This document shows positions 1-9,371 of a DNA stretch of 64,000 nt, in pieces. The notes beneath the pieces were generated by a model that had not been told where the DNA came from, did no database searches, and was given only the letters and a program-made list of their open reading frames with translations. Source of the DNA: Vicia villosa. Taxonomy: Eukaryota > Streptophyta > Magnoliopsida > Fabales > Fabaceae. A program made the position numbers and the translations under genes. Each line of letters starts with the position of its first letter. The stretch's first letter is position 1. The DNA lies in NCBI RefSeq assembly GCF_029867415.1, contig NW_026706174.1, positions 124,001 through 188,000 on the forward strand, written 5' to 3'.

Positions 1-140
1 TGAAGAAGGTGTTTAATGATTATGAAAGATGTAGTATATATAATGTGTTAAACACCTCTTTGAAAGGTTATTTTTCCATGAAGCAATGCAATGATCAATT
101 GGTAAGAATACAAATTCGTTTGAATGAAATCATGCAATGG

Positions 141-345
141 AAAAACACACTGGTTCAGTAGGAACCAGTTCCTGCCTGGGACAACCCGGTTCCTGTTGAA
201 CGTTACAGCAGAATTATTTGAATTTTGAACTTGGGAACCGGTTCCCACCTAGGGACAACCCGGTTCCTAGTACTAAAATACATAATTGAAGAAAATGCAG
301 AATGCTGGGAACCGGTTCCCACATAGGGACAATCCGGTTCCTAAA
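141..345. repeat. Three spaced repeats with a 14-bp palindrome
   Basis: A unit of roughly 35 bp occurs three times at about 70-bp spacing. Each has an 'AACCGGTTCC'-like block, about 6-8 bp, 'GGGACAA', and 'CCGGTTCCT'. Two units carry the perfect palindrome GGGAACCGGTTCCC (233-246 and 307-320); the first has the variant 'GGAACCAGTTCC'. No coding role is visible. Confidence 0.75.
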
Positions 346-1192
346 ACCTTTATTTGAGATTTTACTTTTGAAAAAGGTTTTAAATGAACTTTTAATGTTT
401 GAAACTTGTAGTATATTTATGATATTCATGGAAATATATTTGTGAACAATCATATGTCAAAGTGAGTATTGTTTATACCTTTGACGTTTTAGCTCGATTT
501 TGAATCTTCACAAATTCTTCAAGACTTTGAAATGATGTATATTTGCTTAAGATTTGAAATACTTTTTGCACATCCTTTTATGAAAGCTTGATGTCCACAT
601 TGTCTTCATCAAAACCAAATATGCTTGAGAAGCTTGCAATTACAAACTTTTCAAGTTCAAGGTGAAATCAAATTTTATTTTGCAGGTATAATCAAGAGCT
701 TTTGAGCATTGCAACAACTTCCTTGAGGTCCATAGAAGCTTTCTGGATCATTGAGGCATTCCCAGGTCCATTGTTTGTATAGCCCTACTCGAATCCATTT
801 TCAGAAGTATGTGAGCTTAAACTTGAGTCTCTTGGTTGAGACTCCATTGATGTGTTTCTGGATATCAAAATGTTTGTTGTTATGTGCTGATCAATAGCCC
901 TAAGCTATCAAATGTAGGTTTCAGGGTTCATACGATTTTTCATAAATTCGTGTTAATCTTTGAATGTTAATGTTTGTGAGTCACATGGTTGGATTCGTGA
1001 TGATTTTCTAATCAATTTAGGGTCTTAGATTTTCAAAATTGATGCTTATTTGAGAAAATGGCAAAATCACCATTGATGATGTTGTTGTTGTTCTTCGCGA
1101 GGAAGAAGAAGACCATGGCGCCTTTTTCTAAGTTTTTTAAATTGGGTTTATTTTATCTTTAGTGAAAGTCATTCATAAACGACTAAATCGTT

Positions 1193-1259
1193 TCAGCTCA
1201 CTTGGTTCTCCACTTGCCACACAAAATGCCTTTGACCTTTAGGTTTGCGGTTCGAATCC
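1193..1259 (+). promoter_or_regulatory. tRNA-like A/B box pair (pol III type 2 promoter-like)
   Basis: 'CAGCTCACTTGG' at 1193-1204 is A-box-like (10 of 12 to TRGCNNAGYNGG) and 'GGTTCGAATCC' at 1249-1259 is a perfect B box, with tRNA-like spacing. No cloverleaf or full tRNA is evident. It is probably a tRNA-derived module within a repeat. Confidence 0.45.
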
Positions 1260-1672
1260 CCCTCGCTCCAGACCTTTTGCATTTTATTTTTTTTACACTT
1301 TTGTCATACCCCGAAATTTGCCCAATCGAATCTACGTCATCAGGGGTATTAAAATAAGGGTCATGGGGTTTAACATCTCTATTGTTAAACTCATTCTTTT
1401 ATAAACCATTTTTTCAACTAAAGATGGGGGTATACAGGGGTGTATTTAATTGGGCTCATTATTCATAAAATATAAGGCCCAATTTCAAAATTCGAAATTA
1501 TTTTTAAACTTGGGTTTTATAAAAATTTTCTGGTTTATTTACAATATTTTGGATTTTATAATTATTAAAAGTATAATAGTTTACTCTTAAACTATTTATA
1601 TTTTAATAAATAGAAAATATTTGCCTATGCTTCATACACTTTCAATTGACTTTTTATTTAAAATAAATAAGA

Positions 1673-1728
1673 TAGCACAATTGGTAAGGAAGTAAGACTT
1701 GCAAACAAGAGGTTACGGGTTCAAATCT
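1673..1728 (+). promoter_or_regulatory. tRNA-like A/B box pair inside the solo LTR
   Basis: 'TAGCACAATTGG' (1673-1684) fits the A box at 11 of 12 positions and 'GGTTCAAATCT' (1718-1728) is a near-consensus B box. Spacing is 34 bp. No tRNA product is predicted. Confidence 0.45.
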
Positions 1729-2672
1729 TGCTTGGTGCACTTTGGTTATTTTTTTGGCTTTTTTTTCTTAAACCCTTTGTACCTGGACACAATTATGTCC
1801 AGGTTCGTAATCTTGATGACCAAGATAGTTTTTTGGGCTTTTTTATTGGGTTATTTCTCTTTTGGGATTTTTTAACCTAATTTCTAACATTATAATAGGA
1901 CCTTTGAAAATCCTATTTGGGGGGGTTTTTTTGATTTGACGTACTTATCTTCTACGCTTTTTCTCTTCTTCCTTTGAGAGTTTGTCTTGAACATCCCTAA
2001 TCCGCCATTGTCGATCGACGGAAAACAGCCGACAAACCCTTTCCCCATTCAAACGCAATTTTCAAACCACTCAAACGCAATTTCAAATCATTCAAACTCA
2101 ATCACAAACTCAAACGTTTCGGCCGATGATTAATCTATGAGGCCTCCCTTTCTTAAAACCTTTTTAAAACTTTTGGCCAATGATGATCATCTGAGGCTTC
2201 TGTTAAATTTTAATGTTTTTTTATCTTTTAAAGGTTTTTGGCCAATGATGCATTGAGGCCGTATTTTTATATACTATACACGTATTTTGGTTTAGCCATG
2301 GTCATTATCCTCTCGATCTGACAATGACCTTATCAAAACCTTTAAGGTTTTGCCCTCTAAACCTTTGAGGTTTTTCCCTCTTTTCCATACATGGTCTTTG
2401 GCCTATAGTCATTGTTGTCTCGATCTGACAATGGCTCTATCAAAACCTTTAAGAGTTTTGCCCTTTGGCCAAAGGTCTATCCTTTTCTAAAATCTATTTG
2501 TTGACAATTATAAAAACCTTTTAATAAAAATCTAAAGGCTAAATGGGTCCCCTTGAGTACAAGGGAGGCAAAGGGTGCCTAACACCTTCCCTTTGCCTAA
2601 TTAACCTACTTACCCGAAATCTTAATTTTTCTTTAATTCTAAAGTTTTACCCTTTTTCCTTTAAATAAAGGG

Positions 2673-2682
2673 TGGCGGCTCT
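2673..2682 (+). other. Primer-site-like 10-mer in LTR end (one mismatch)
   Basis: TGGCGGCTCT lies 22 nt before the end of the solo LTR and differs at one base from the tRNA-Arg primer core TGGCGACTCT seen at the Ogre A primer site. Confidence 0.5.
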
Positions 2683-2767
2683 AATTTTAAGGCAGGTTGC
2701 TACAACTTTCACTGCTTGTTAAGTGTTATGTTAAACTAAATGGGCCTATTTATCAAATGTGTGTGCT

Positions 2768-2821
2768 TGGCCTAGTGGTTAAGTTTTGTGTTGCAATAGT
2801 GAAGGTCTTGAGTTCAAACCC
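2768..2821 (+). promoter_or_regulatory. tRNA-like A/B box pair
   Basis: 'TGGCCTAGTGG' at 2768-2778 matches the eukaryotic tRNA A-box consensus very well, and 'AGTTCAAACCC' at 2811-2821 is B-box-like. With the solo LTR removed, it lies within about 210 bp of the module at 1193-1259 in the same host sequence. The intervening bases do not fold into an obvious tRNA. Confidence 0.45.
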
Positions 2822-3749
2822 TCTCAAGACGAAAGTATTAATTTTTATTACTTGTTTTTTTAGTCTTTTTATTAAACTTTTGAAAAATCACAAAAAATAG
2901 GAAAATTAGTCTTTTTAATCCCTTCTTATTTGTGTGTTTTATTTAATTAGTGTATTTTAATACCATGATTAAAAATCCCAAAAATATTTATTTTATCATC
3001 ATTTAAAAATTTGTCAAAGACAAGTCTTTTAATATATGAAAAAATCAACAAAAAATATGTTTCTTTTTTAATATTTCTCTAAAGTGACTTAGTATATTTT
3101 TGTCAATACTTGTTTAGGGTTAAGTTAGAGTGTCTTTCACTTATATATGTACCCTTAGACCATTTATCCTAAAGAAATTGGTATTTAACAATTAAAATTA
3201 ATCAGGTTTAGGTGTATGTTTCAAAACCCTAATTTCTAAAACCCTAATTTGAAAACCTTAGGTTTAAAACCCTAACCAAAAAAATTGCAACATGTTGATC
3301 TTTATTTATCCATGCTTATTTGTCTTGTACATACTTGTTGATTTTAATCCATGTCTTGTACTTATTTATTAATCCTTGTCTTGTACATACTTGTTGATGT
3401 TATATCCATGTTATTTGTACTTACTATTATCTTTATTTATCTAACCCAATGTTTAATCATCACATTAATCATTCATCATGCATACATGATTTGAATCCAA
3501 GGATTTAGATACATCCATCTCTTGTTTGTTAACACTAACTTGTTTGTTCTTGTACATACATGACGTATTTATTGTTAATTGTTTAAGCTTGATGTTTTAT
3601 TCAAAGGATGGGAATGATCTTGACTAAATTGTCAAGGTACATAAATTCTTTTCCAATCTCTTTTACTTTTGTGTTAAGTATTGTAAAGCTTTCCGCTTGT
3701 TTATGGTTTAGTATTGTTAAAGCTTAACCAAAACCTTTTTGTTTTGAAA

Positions 3750-3872
3750 CCTTGGTATTAAGAATAGAGTTATTCCCGGTGAAACTATTCTTGATCCATT
3801 GATCTTGTTTTAAACCTTGGTGTTAAGAGATGAATTATTCCCGGTGAAACTTCTCTTAACTCATTGACCTTG
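3750..3872. repeat. Two tandem ~70-bp units
   Basis: Two imperfect copies of 'ACCTTGGT(A/G)TTAAGA...TTATTCCCGGTGAAAC...' stand side by side in the LTR sequence. There is no ORF. Confidence 0.75.
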
Positions 3873-3904
3873 TATTTTAAAGTTTGGTCCTTCTTTGACT
3901 TGTT

Positions 3905-4085
3905 TTAAAATTTGTTAAGTATTTTAAAGCTTAACCTTTTAAAACTTATTAGGTATTTTAAAGCCTAATCTCCTTTTCAAAATTGTTAAGTATTTTAAAG
4001 CTTAACCTTTTAAACTTATTAGGTATTTTAAAGCCTAGTCCTGTTTTAAACTTTTTAAGTATTTTAAAGCTTAACCCTCTTTTAA
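3905..4085. repeat. Short tandem array, 'TAAGTATTTTAAAGC' units
   Basis: At least five imperfect units of 30-40 bp share a core of '(AAG/AGG)TATTTTAAAGC(T/C)TA'. AT-rich and non-coding, in the 3' half of the host LTR. Confidence 0.75.
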
Positions 4086-4425
4086 AAAAAATTGTGACTA
4101 TTTTAAAACTCACACCCAAAAATATTTTGGCCACTTTGGCCCCCTTTTTTTTCTCCCTTTTTTAAAAAGAGGAACTATTTAAGCTTTGACTTCCCTACTG
4201 CACTTAAAGGGGTATGTAAGCCTAAGATACGATATCTTATCGAGCTCACTTTCAAAATATTTTCTTCTCATCCCCACCCTCTATTTCAAACAAGTTATTC
4301 ACATAGGTTTTTCACAAAAAAAAGGTTATTTATAAAAAAAAGATAATAACACAAAAACAAAGAGGTTCCCATGGAGTACCATGGATATAAGGTGTGCTTA
4401 AAACCTTCCCCTTGTATAACAAACT

Positions 4426-5447
4426 TGTAACACCCCATACATATATGTCTTGAATAATATGTAGTGACGCTATAAATGGTACAAGAAACATACATAAGTA
4501 GTAAAGACAAAGACTTAAAATCATATACAGTTCAAGTTTCCAACTAAGATGTATACGATCGGATTGTCTTCAACAATACACAGCAGAAAGATAACGTTTG
4601 ACGAGGTCTTCCTGCCATTTGCTTTTCCATAGTCTTTCAAGAAATCCTTTAAGCAATTCGTCTACTTCTAACCTGTTCCTGAAAATATTAAGAGGATTGG
4701 GGTGACATTTCCAAATCAAACCCTAATTTGTATCAACATACCAGGACATGCAAGGACATCAAAAGAACACATTTGAACTAATTGATCAAGCATGGAACAA
4801 CAATTATCCAAACACTGACACATTCAGGCATGGTCTCACTAACCCATTCAACATGTAATTAATCCCCATTCCTACCCAAGTTCTATCTAATGGAACTCAC
4901 ATGACTTAAATGGATATTAGAAAGGCAAGCTTGTTGCATTAGAACTCTCATCAAGGCCATAGCTCTTCTTTCATCATCACCAAATCCGTAGCACACCCTT
5001 ATCCACTTCCAGCAATAATGCTCCATGTTCAAACATGTTTTTCTCCATGATAAAGAACATGCAAGAGGCAATCCATATATACAAATTTTAGAGAAAATCG
5101 CAAGCTTTCCAACAAGACCGGAGTTACGAGTGAAGAGTTGTTCCCTGATTAGTGAGGGTTGTACCATAGTTGTGAAAATGGAGGATAAAGATGATGAACA
5201 TGAGTATTCCTCTTCTCTCCCATGCTTCTAAGCTCTCTCCTCTTCTTTCCAATTCTGATACTTTAAGCCAAACTAGCCCTTTTAATGATATACTTTTTCT
5301 TTGGACCAATTTGCCCTCCAACTAAATGGAATTTACCAAGATGCCATTTGGTTCAATTCCAACCAAATTCTTAATATCACTATTAATCCTTTCTTTAATC
5401 CTTCTTAGTGTATAAATATACATGCCTATGAAATATGGGGTATTACA
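4426..5447 (+). mobile_element. Probable solo LTR, 1,022 bp, extended inverted ends
   Basis: It starts 'TGTAACACCCCATAC' and ends with 'ATATGGGGTATTACA', whose complement matches the start at 13 of 15 positions. The flanks AAACT (4421-4425) and AAACC (5448-5452) form a 4-of-5 target-site duplication. It interrupts the conserved LTR block that ends 'CTTGTATAAC' at 4411-4420. A TATA-like 'TATAAATA' lies near 5411. There is no ORF. The ends fit gypsy-type LTRs; a non-autonomous DNA transposon is the main alternative. Confidence 0.65.
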
Positions 5448-5558
5448 AAACCCTCCGTAGCCAGATCTCTGATAAGTTAATTAGTTTTGATTTTAAAAAC
5501 TTCTGTGAGTTTTAGTCGCTCTTTCACCCATTCCTTTTTTGGAAACAATAAAGCGCGG

Positions 5559-5568
5559 TGGCGACTCT
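5559..5568 (+). other. PBS-core 10-mer inside LTR end
   Basis: TGGCGACTCT, identical to the first ten bases of the Ogre A primer binding site, lies 56 nt before the LTR end at 5624. The same 10-mer lies near the end of every Ogre-type LTR here, one copy with a mismatch. Confidence 0.7.
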
Positions 5569-5695
5569 GATTAAAATGAGCTAAGTCTTCCCATGACTCT
5601 AGTCTCAGCAATTTCACCGCTACAAAATCAAAGAGTTACATTAATTTTTTTATAGACCTTTTTTACTATAATAGTTATAATTTATGTAATGTCAA

Positions 5696-6040
5696 CACTA
5701 CTAGAAAAACACAATTTATCTGTGGAATTTCTTGTGGAAATATTCTACAGATTTACCTGTGGAATTTCCTGCGACTATATTAAATAAAATAACTTTTTTA
5801 CAAAATAAGTTTCGGAAGAAAAATCCGCAGAAATAACTGCGGATCTTGCTAGTTATGTAAATTACTAGAGTTTCCTGCAGAGAAGTATTTAGCAAAAAAT
5901 ACTGCAGAAATTCCTGCCGATTTTGCGGTAGGAATTTACTCATTTGAATTCTGCTCAAAATTCGCAGATAAATTCGCAGGAAACTTTTCTGTAGATTTTA
6001 TTGTATATTTTATTGCAGATTTTTTTGGATTCTTTTTATT
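5696..6040 (+). mobile_element. CACTA (En/Spm) transposon terminus with subterminal repeats
   Basis: 'CACTACTAGAAAAAC' at 5696-5710 is a typical legume CACTA terminal inverted repeat. It is followed by about 300 bp of short direct and inverted repeats around 'CTGTGGAATTTC', 'CTGCAGAAATTCCTGC' and 'TTCGCAG', as expected of subterminal transposase-binding regions. The opposite end ('...CTAGTAGTG') is not found in the following kilobase and no transposase fragment is seen. It is a truncated end, or the rest lies beyond the insertions. Confidence 0.7.
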
Positions 6041-6600
6041 TTTGTTTTTAAAGTTAAGATATAATATAAATATTTTCTTTTAAAGTAAAATATTTTTCTT
6101 CAAAAATGAAGGGGATAAATACTTTTAATTCGACAACTCAATTGAGTAAAATTATGATATTTAAAAGTGAATAGATAATAGTCTAGTTAATTTTGTTTTT
6201 GCTTGCTATAAAATACCTCTTTATTAATTTTAATTTTTACCATTCACTAAAAAATAAAATAATTAACATTATTGTATCTATCATCAACCTACGCTCAATT
6301 AGTTCTTACCAAGGTCTACCACAATCAAGTTATATTATTAACACTAGAAGAATCACGTAGCAAGTTGCATGAAAACGATTCACTCACGTAGGTTATAATT
6401 AGTGAAAGTTTACTATCTTACCATGCATTCTCATGCACTGAATTAGCTACTCTTTTGTTCAGTTAGGCTAGTTACAGTTGGTTATTATATATTTTAAGAT
6501 TGTAACTAACTTCTTCCATCAATGAATCAAGATCTTTTTCTCTCTCTTTTTATCTCACTTTCGTGTGTTCTTCCTTCTCCTTCTATGGAGTTTCACATAT
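6041..6600 (+). repeat. AT-rich segment ending in the probable copia B 5' LTR
   Basis: The exact LTR start is not visible. The right part (about 6340-6600) has a pyrimidine-rich 'TTTTTCTCTCTC' run and 'TTTCACA' just before a copia-type primer site, so it should be U5 of the copia B LTR. There is no ORF. The 3' LTR that could fix the boundaries is not in the window. Confidence 0.4.
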
Positions 6601-6607
6601 TCTTAGA

Positions 6608-6619
6608 TGGTATAAGAGC
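6608..6619 (+). other. Primer binding site of copia B (initiator tRNA-Met type)
   Basis: TGGTATAAGAGC differs at one base from the common plant copia primer site for initiator tRNA-Met. It lies 186 nt before the gag start at 6805. Confidence 0.7.
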
Positions 6620-6804
6620 AATTTAATCCTCTTTTGCTTCCGCTGCAATCGATTCTGGAGCTTATGTTTCGATTGTTGATTCGTTTGTTTGGTTTTTCTT
6701 TCGATTTGTATCGATCATTGTGAATCGTTCATACGATCCTTCTTATATTCATTCATTGATTCATTGATTCATCGTCTTGTTTTTTTGGTTCTTGATTAGC
6801 TACG

Positions 6805-6953
6805 ATGGGTGGGAGGAGGAATAGTAACAATCAAATGCAGGATCAACTTGATCCATACTATATCCATCCATCTAAAAATCCTGCAATAGTTTGCGTTACG
6901 CCAGCTTTATCTGGAGAAAACTGTCATGCTTGGTCGATGAAGATGAGGAGAGC
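6805..6953 (+). pseudogene. Ty1/copia B gag, 5' fragment (split by Ogre A)
   Basis: ATG at 6805 opens a frame of about 50 codons containing 'SGENCHAWSMKMRRA', the N-terminal signature of copia gag (UBN2/Retrotran_gag_3 family). The frame is cut at 6953 by the TG of the Ogre LTR. The gag continues at 32268 beyond the Ogre 3' LTR with 'NKFQFVDGTIEVP', the expected next segment of this domain. The near-identical 5-mers AGAGC (6949-6953) and AGACC (32268-32272) are the target-site duplication. One gag was therefore split by a 25.3-kb insertion. Gag would form the virus-like particle. Confidence 0.85.
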
Positions 6954-7491
6954 TGTTATACCCCAAAATTTGCCCGCATCTTTTTTCAAGAAAACTCCAA
7001 TCTAAAAATTAAGAGTCTCACATAATCATGGATTTTTTATTTCAATAAATATCCTGACATGTGAAATACTTAGTTTTTAGAATTTTTTTTATACAGTATT
7101 TTGGCTTGCAGTTGAATTTATTCTTACGCAAACGCCAAATACTGTTTATTACTTCACACATGCTATTTATTTATTTACAGATAAATAGTACTGACACAAT
7201 TGGTACAGAGTTAAATCTTTTGCAGGCGCAGAATCAGGAAACTCAGACTGTACTGGTAACAAGTAGATTATTATTATCTATTGTTTCCCATTAATTTTTG
7301 TACTATATTCCCTTATTTTCAAAAATCTTTTCAAATCTCTTTTTCAAAAAATCAAATCCTAACTTTATCCTATATATCTCTCTTTTTCCCAACACTATCA
7401 TACACTTTCTTTCAAATCTTACTTCCACTCAAAATTTTCCTTTTGTACGGAATCACTTCATTCCCCAACGTCTCTATCCTTCTTTCCATTC

Positions 7492-7499
7492 TATAAATA
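7492..7499 (+). promoter_or_regulatory. TATA box upstream of the LTR-borne small ORF
   Basis: TATAAATA, 91 bp upstream of the ATG at 7590. No other ATG occurs between it and 7590, so a transcript starting about 30 bp downstream would have this ORF as its first reading frame. The 3' LTR has the same box at 24016-24023. Confidence 0.55.
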
Positions 7500-7589
7500 C
7501 CTCTCATTTTTCCATAAAATCTCACATCAAATTCTAATTCATCTCTTAAATTCTTACTTCATATCCATCCCTTCTTCTTCCCCGACAAA

Positions 7590-7757
7590 ATGGCGAAGTG
7601 GTGGGAAACGTGTTTTCTTATGGTCATCACCATTGCTACGGTGATCATGTCCTTTTTCTGTCTACATAGCCCGGAACACTGTGGACCTGGGATGCTTGCA
7701 CTCCCAATCATCTACATGTTATTATTTGTAGCATGGGTTATTAATCGTCATTCTTAA
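7590..7757 (+). CDS. LTR-encoded 55-residue protein with two predicted membrane helices
   Basis: The 55-codon frame starts MAKWWETCFL and ends in TAA at 7755. Two hydrophobic stretches, about residues 8-24 and 36-52, flank a short polar turn with 'SPEHCGPG'. The frame is intact and identical in the 3' LTR at 24114-24281. It sits in U3, behind its own TATA box, well upstream of the likely genomic RNA promoter. I do not recognise a family. It may be a real small membrane protein, a captured host ORF fragment, or chance; preservation in both LTRs is weak evidence because the LTRs are young and nearly identical. Confidence 0.4.
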   Translation: MAKWWETCFLMVITIATVIMSFFCLHSPEHCGPGMLALPIIYMLLFVAWVINRHS

Positions 7758-9363
7758 AGTTTGCCGTATTTCTTATTTCTTAAATGTACCGTTTATTCGT
7801 CGTACTGTTCAATATAGTATGTAATATTTGTACTGTCAGTATTAAATGTTGTACTATTTGTCATAATGTTGCTTAATTATTCAGATAATATTTTGTGTGT
7901 TTTCTTCCAGTTAAATATTCATTTTTCTGTGCATTAAATGATTTTCAGGATTATTATCGGTAATGTTGCTCGCGTACAGTAAATATTAGTTATTTATTAT
8001 GTCTGTGTTTTTTAACAAGTCATGTAAATAAACTTTCATTTTTCACATAAAACAGAAACAACAAAAAGAAAATTAACTTTGACTGTTGATTTTTCACTCT
8101 AACTGCTACATCAACACCTGAACAGTCGGTTGACAGTCAAACTGTTGGCAGTACAATTCTCAGTGTTTTGTACCATCAATCAAATCAATCTTTCACAATT
8201 CAAAATTCCAATATTTTTGTCCTAGAAGTCTTCTGAATATCACATGATTAGCAGAGACTCAACACTGCACAAAAATCAGGTACGCTTAACTGTCTCCTAC
8301 ACAAACAGTCCCTGACTAGGGTTTTCTTGTTTTTACAGGAGAAACAAGTTTTTGAGACCTCAAATGGATTTCATGGACATCCATATATCTCAAAGTACCA
8401 TCACACAAATTTTCAGACTTCAATTCACTCAGACGCACCGTCAGCAGCTCAAATAGTCAACAAACGACCCGTTTGACCAAAAAAGTCAACAGACAGTCAA
8501 AAATGAATATTTTTGTCAAAGTCCATATTTTGTCAAAGGATTCATCATTTGATCATTGGATGATCATAATTCATCAAGGAAAGATCAAAAATCAACAAAA
8601 CCCTAAGATTCAAAATTAGGGTATTTGCCTGAAAAGTCAACTCAACTTTGACTAGTCATAACTCTCTCATCCTTCATCCAAAAAATTCAAACCAAAGCTC
8701 ATTTTGAAGGAAATTCAATTATCTTTCAAATTCAATTGATCCCATGGTCATCACATTCACCATTTGAAAAATATGAACAAAGACATTACAGGTCATTTTC
8801 AAAGTCAACAAAAAGACACTTTTTTCAAAAGGACACACAAGGAGCATCAAAAATCATTTTGACATGAGACCAAAGGCATTGGTTAGAGGACTCTTTTAGG
8901 TTTCCAAAAAGTGCAAGATCTCCTTCATATGACAAAAATTGAGGGATTTACACCTTGTTGAAGTTGGGTAAATTTTGGGAAAGTGCATAAAACCAACATT
9001 GCTCAAAAATGCATTTTTTCCAAATGGGGCCAAGTTTTCATGGTTCAAACATGTTTGCCATAATATTATGGGCCTCCCACGACCAAGACTAAGCCCATAC
9101 CATTTTTATCCATTTTTGGCTTAATTTTATCTTATTTTAAGATTAAATAAAAAGGAAAAATGGATGGATAATGGATAGCTTTCAATCTAAGCATGAGTCA
9201 TCCAAGAATCTTCAATTTTCTGCAGAGGATTGAGGTACAAGGCCAGAGCATTGAAGGGAAGCAAGACTTGGTCAACAATTCAAAGGTTTTAATATAAAAA
9301 AATCAAGAATTCAACAAAGGCAACTAAAGGCTTCTTGGCTTCAATTCTAAGCACAACATAGTC

Positions 9364-9371
9364 TATATAAA
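9364..9371 (+). promoter_or_regulatory. TATA box, probable Ogre genomic RNA promoter
   Basis: TATATAAA within 'GTCTATATAAAGGC', about 2.3 kb before the LTR end, present also in the 3' LTR at 25888-25895. The transcription start is inferred, not seen. Confidence 0.5.

Larger units (their letters stand above)
1302..2704 (+). mobile_element. Solo LTR, Ogre-like, 1,403 bp, perfect TSD
   Basis: It starts 'TGTCATACCCCGAAATTTGC', the same opening as the other Ogre-type LTRs here, and ends 'GGTTGCTACA'. The 5-bp duplication ACTTT lies on both sides (1297-1301 and 2705-2709). Near its end is the 'GGGTGCCTAACACCTTCCC' block and 'GGTGGCGGCTCT'. There is no PBS, ORF or second LTR, so this is a solo LTR left by LTR-LTR recombination. 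Confidence 0.88.
1..5624 (+). mobile_element. 3' part of an old Ogre-type LTR, interrupted by two solo LTRs
   Basis: There is no coding sequence. The 3' end has the features shared by the Ogre-type LTRs here: a 'CCATGG..ACCATGG' block with 'ACACCTTCCC/AAACCTTCCC' near 4368-4415, 'GGTGGCGACTCT' at 5557-5568, and a CA end at 5624 ('CCGCTACA'). Removing the inserts at 1302-2704 and 4426-5447 makes the flanks contiguous. The 5' end lies before the window, so I cannot tell whether this is a solo LTR or the 3' LTR of a full element. Positions 1-1000 could also be internal sequence of that element. Confidence 0.6.

Noticed and set aside
1249..1259. A functional tRNA gene
   Set aside because: Only A/B-box similarity is seen; no acceptor stem or anticodon arm can be built from the flanks.
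7061..7537. Several 70-80-codon hydrophobic frames in the Ogre LTR, repeated at 23585-24061
   Set aside because: AT-rich Phe/Ile/Ser composition with overlapping frames; duplicated because of the LTR pair. Only the ORF at 7590 has promoter context.
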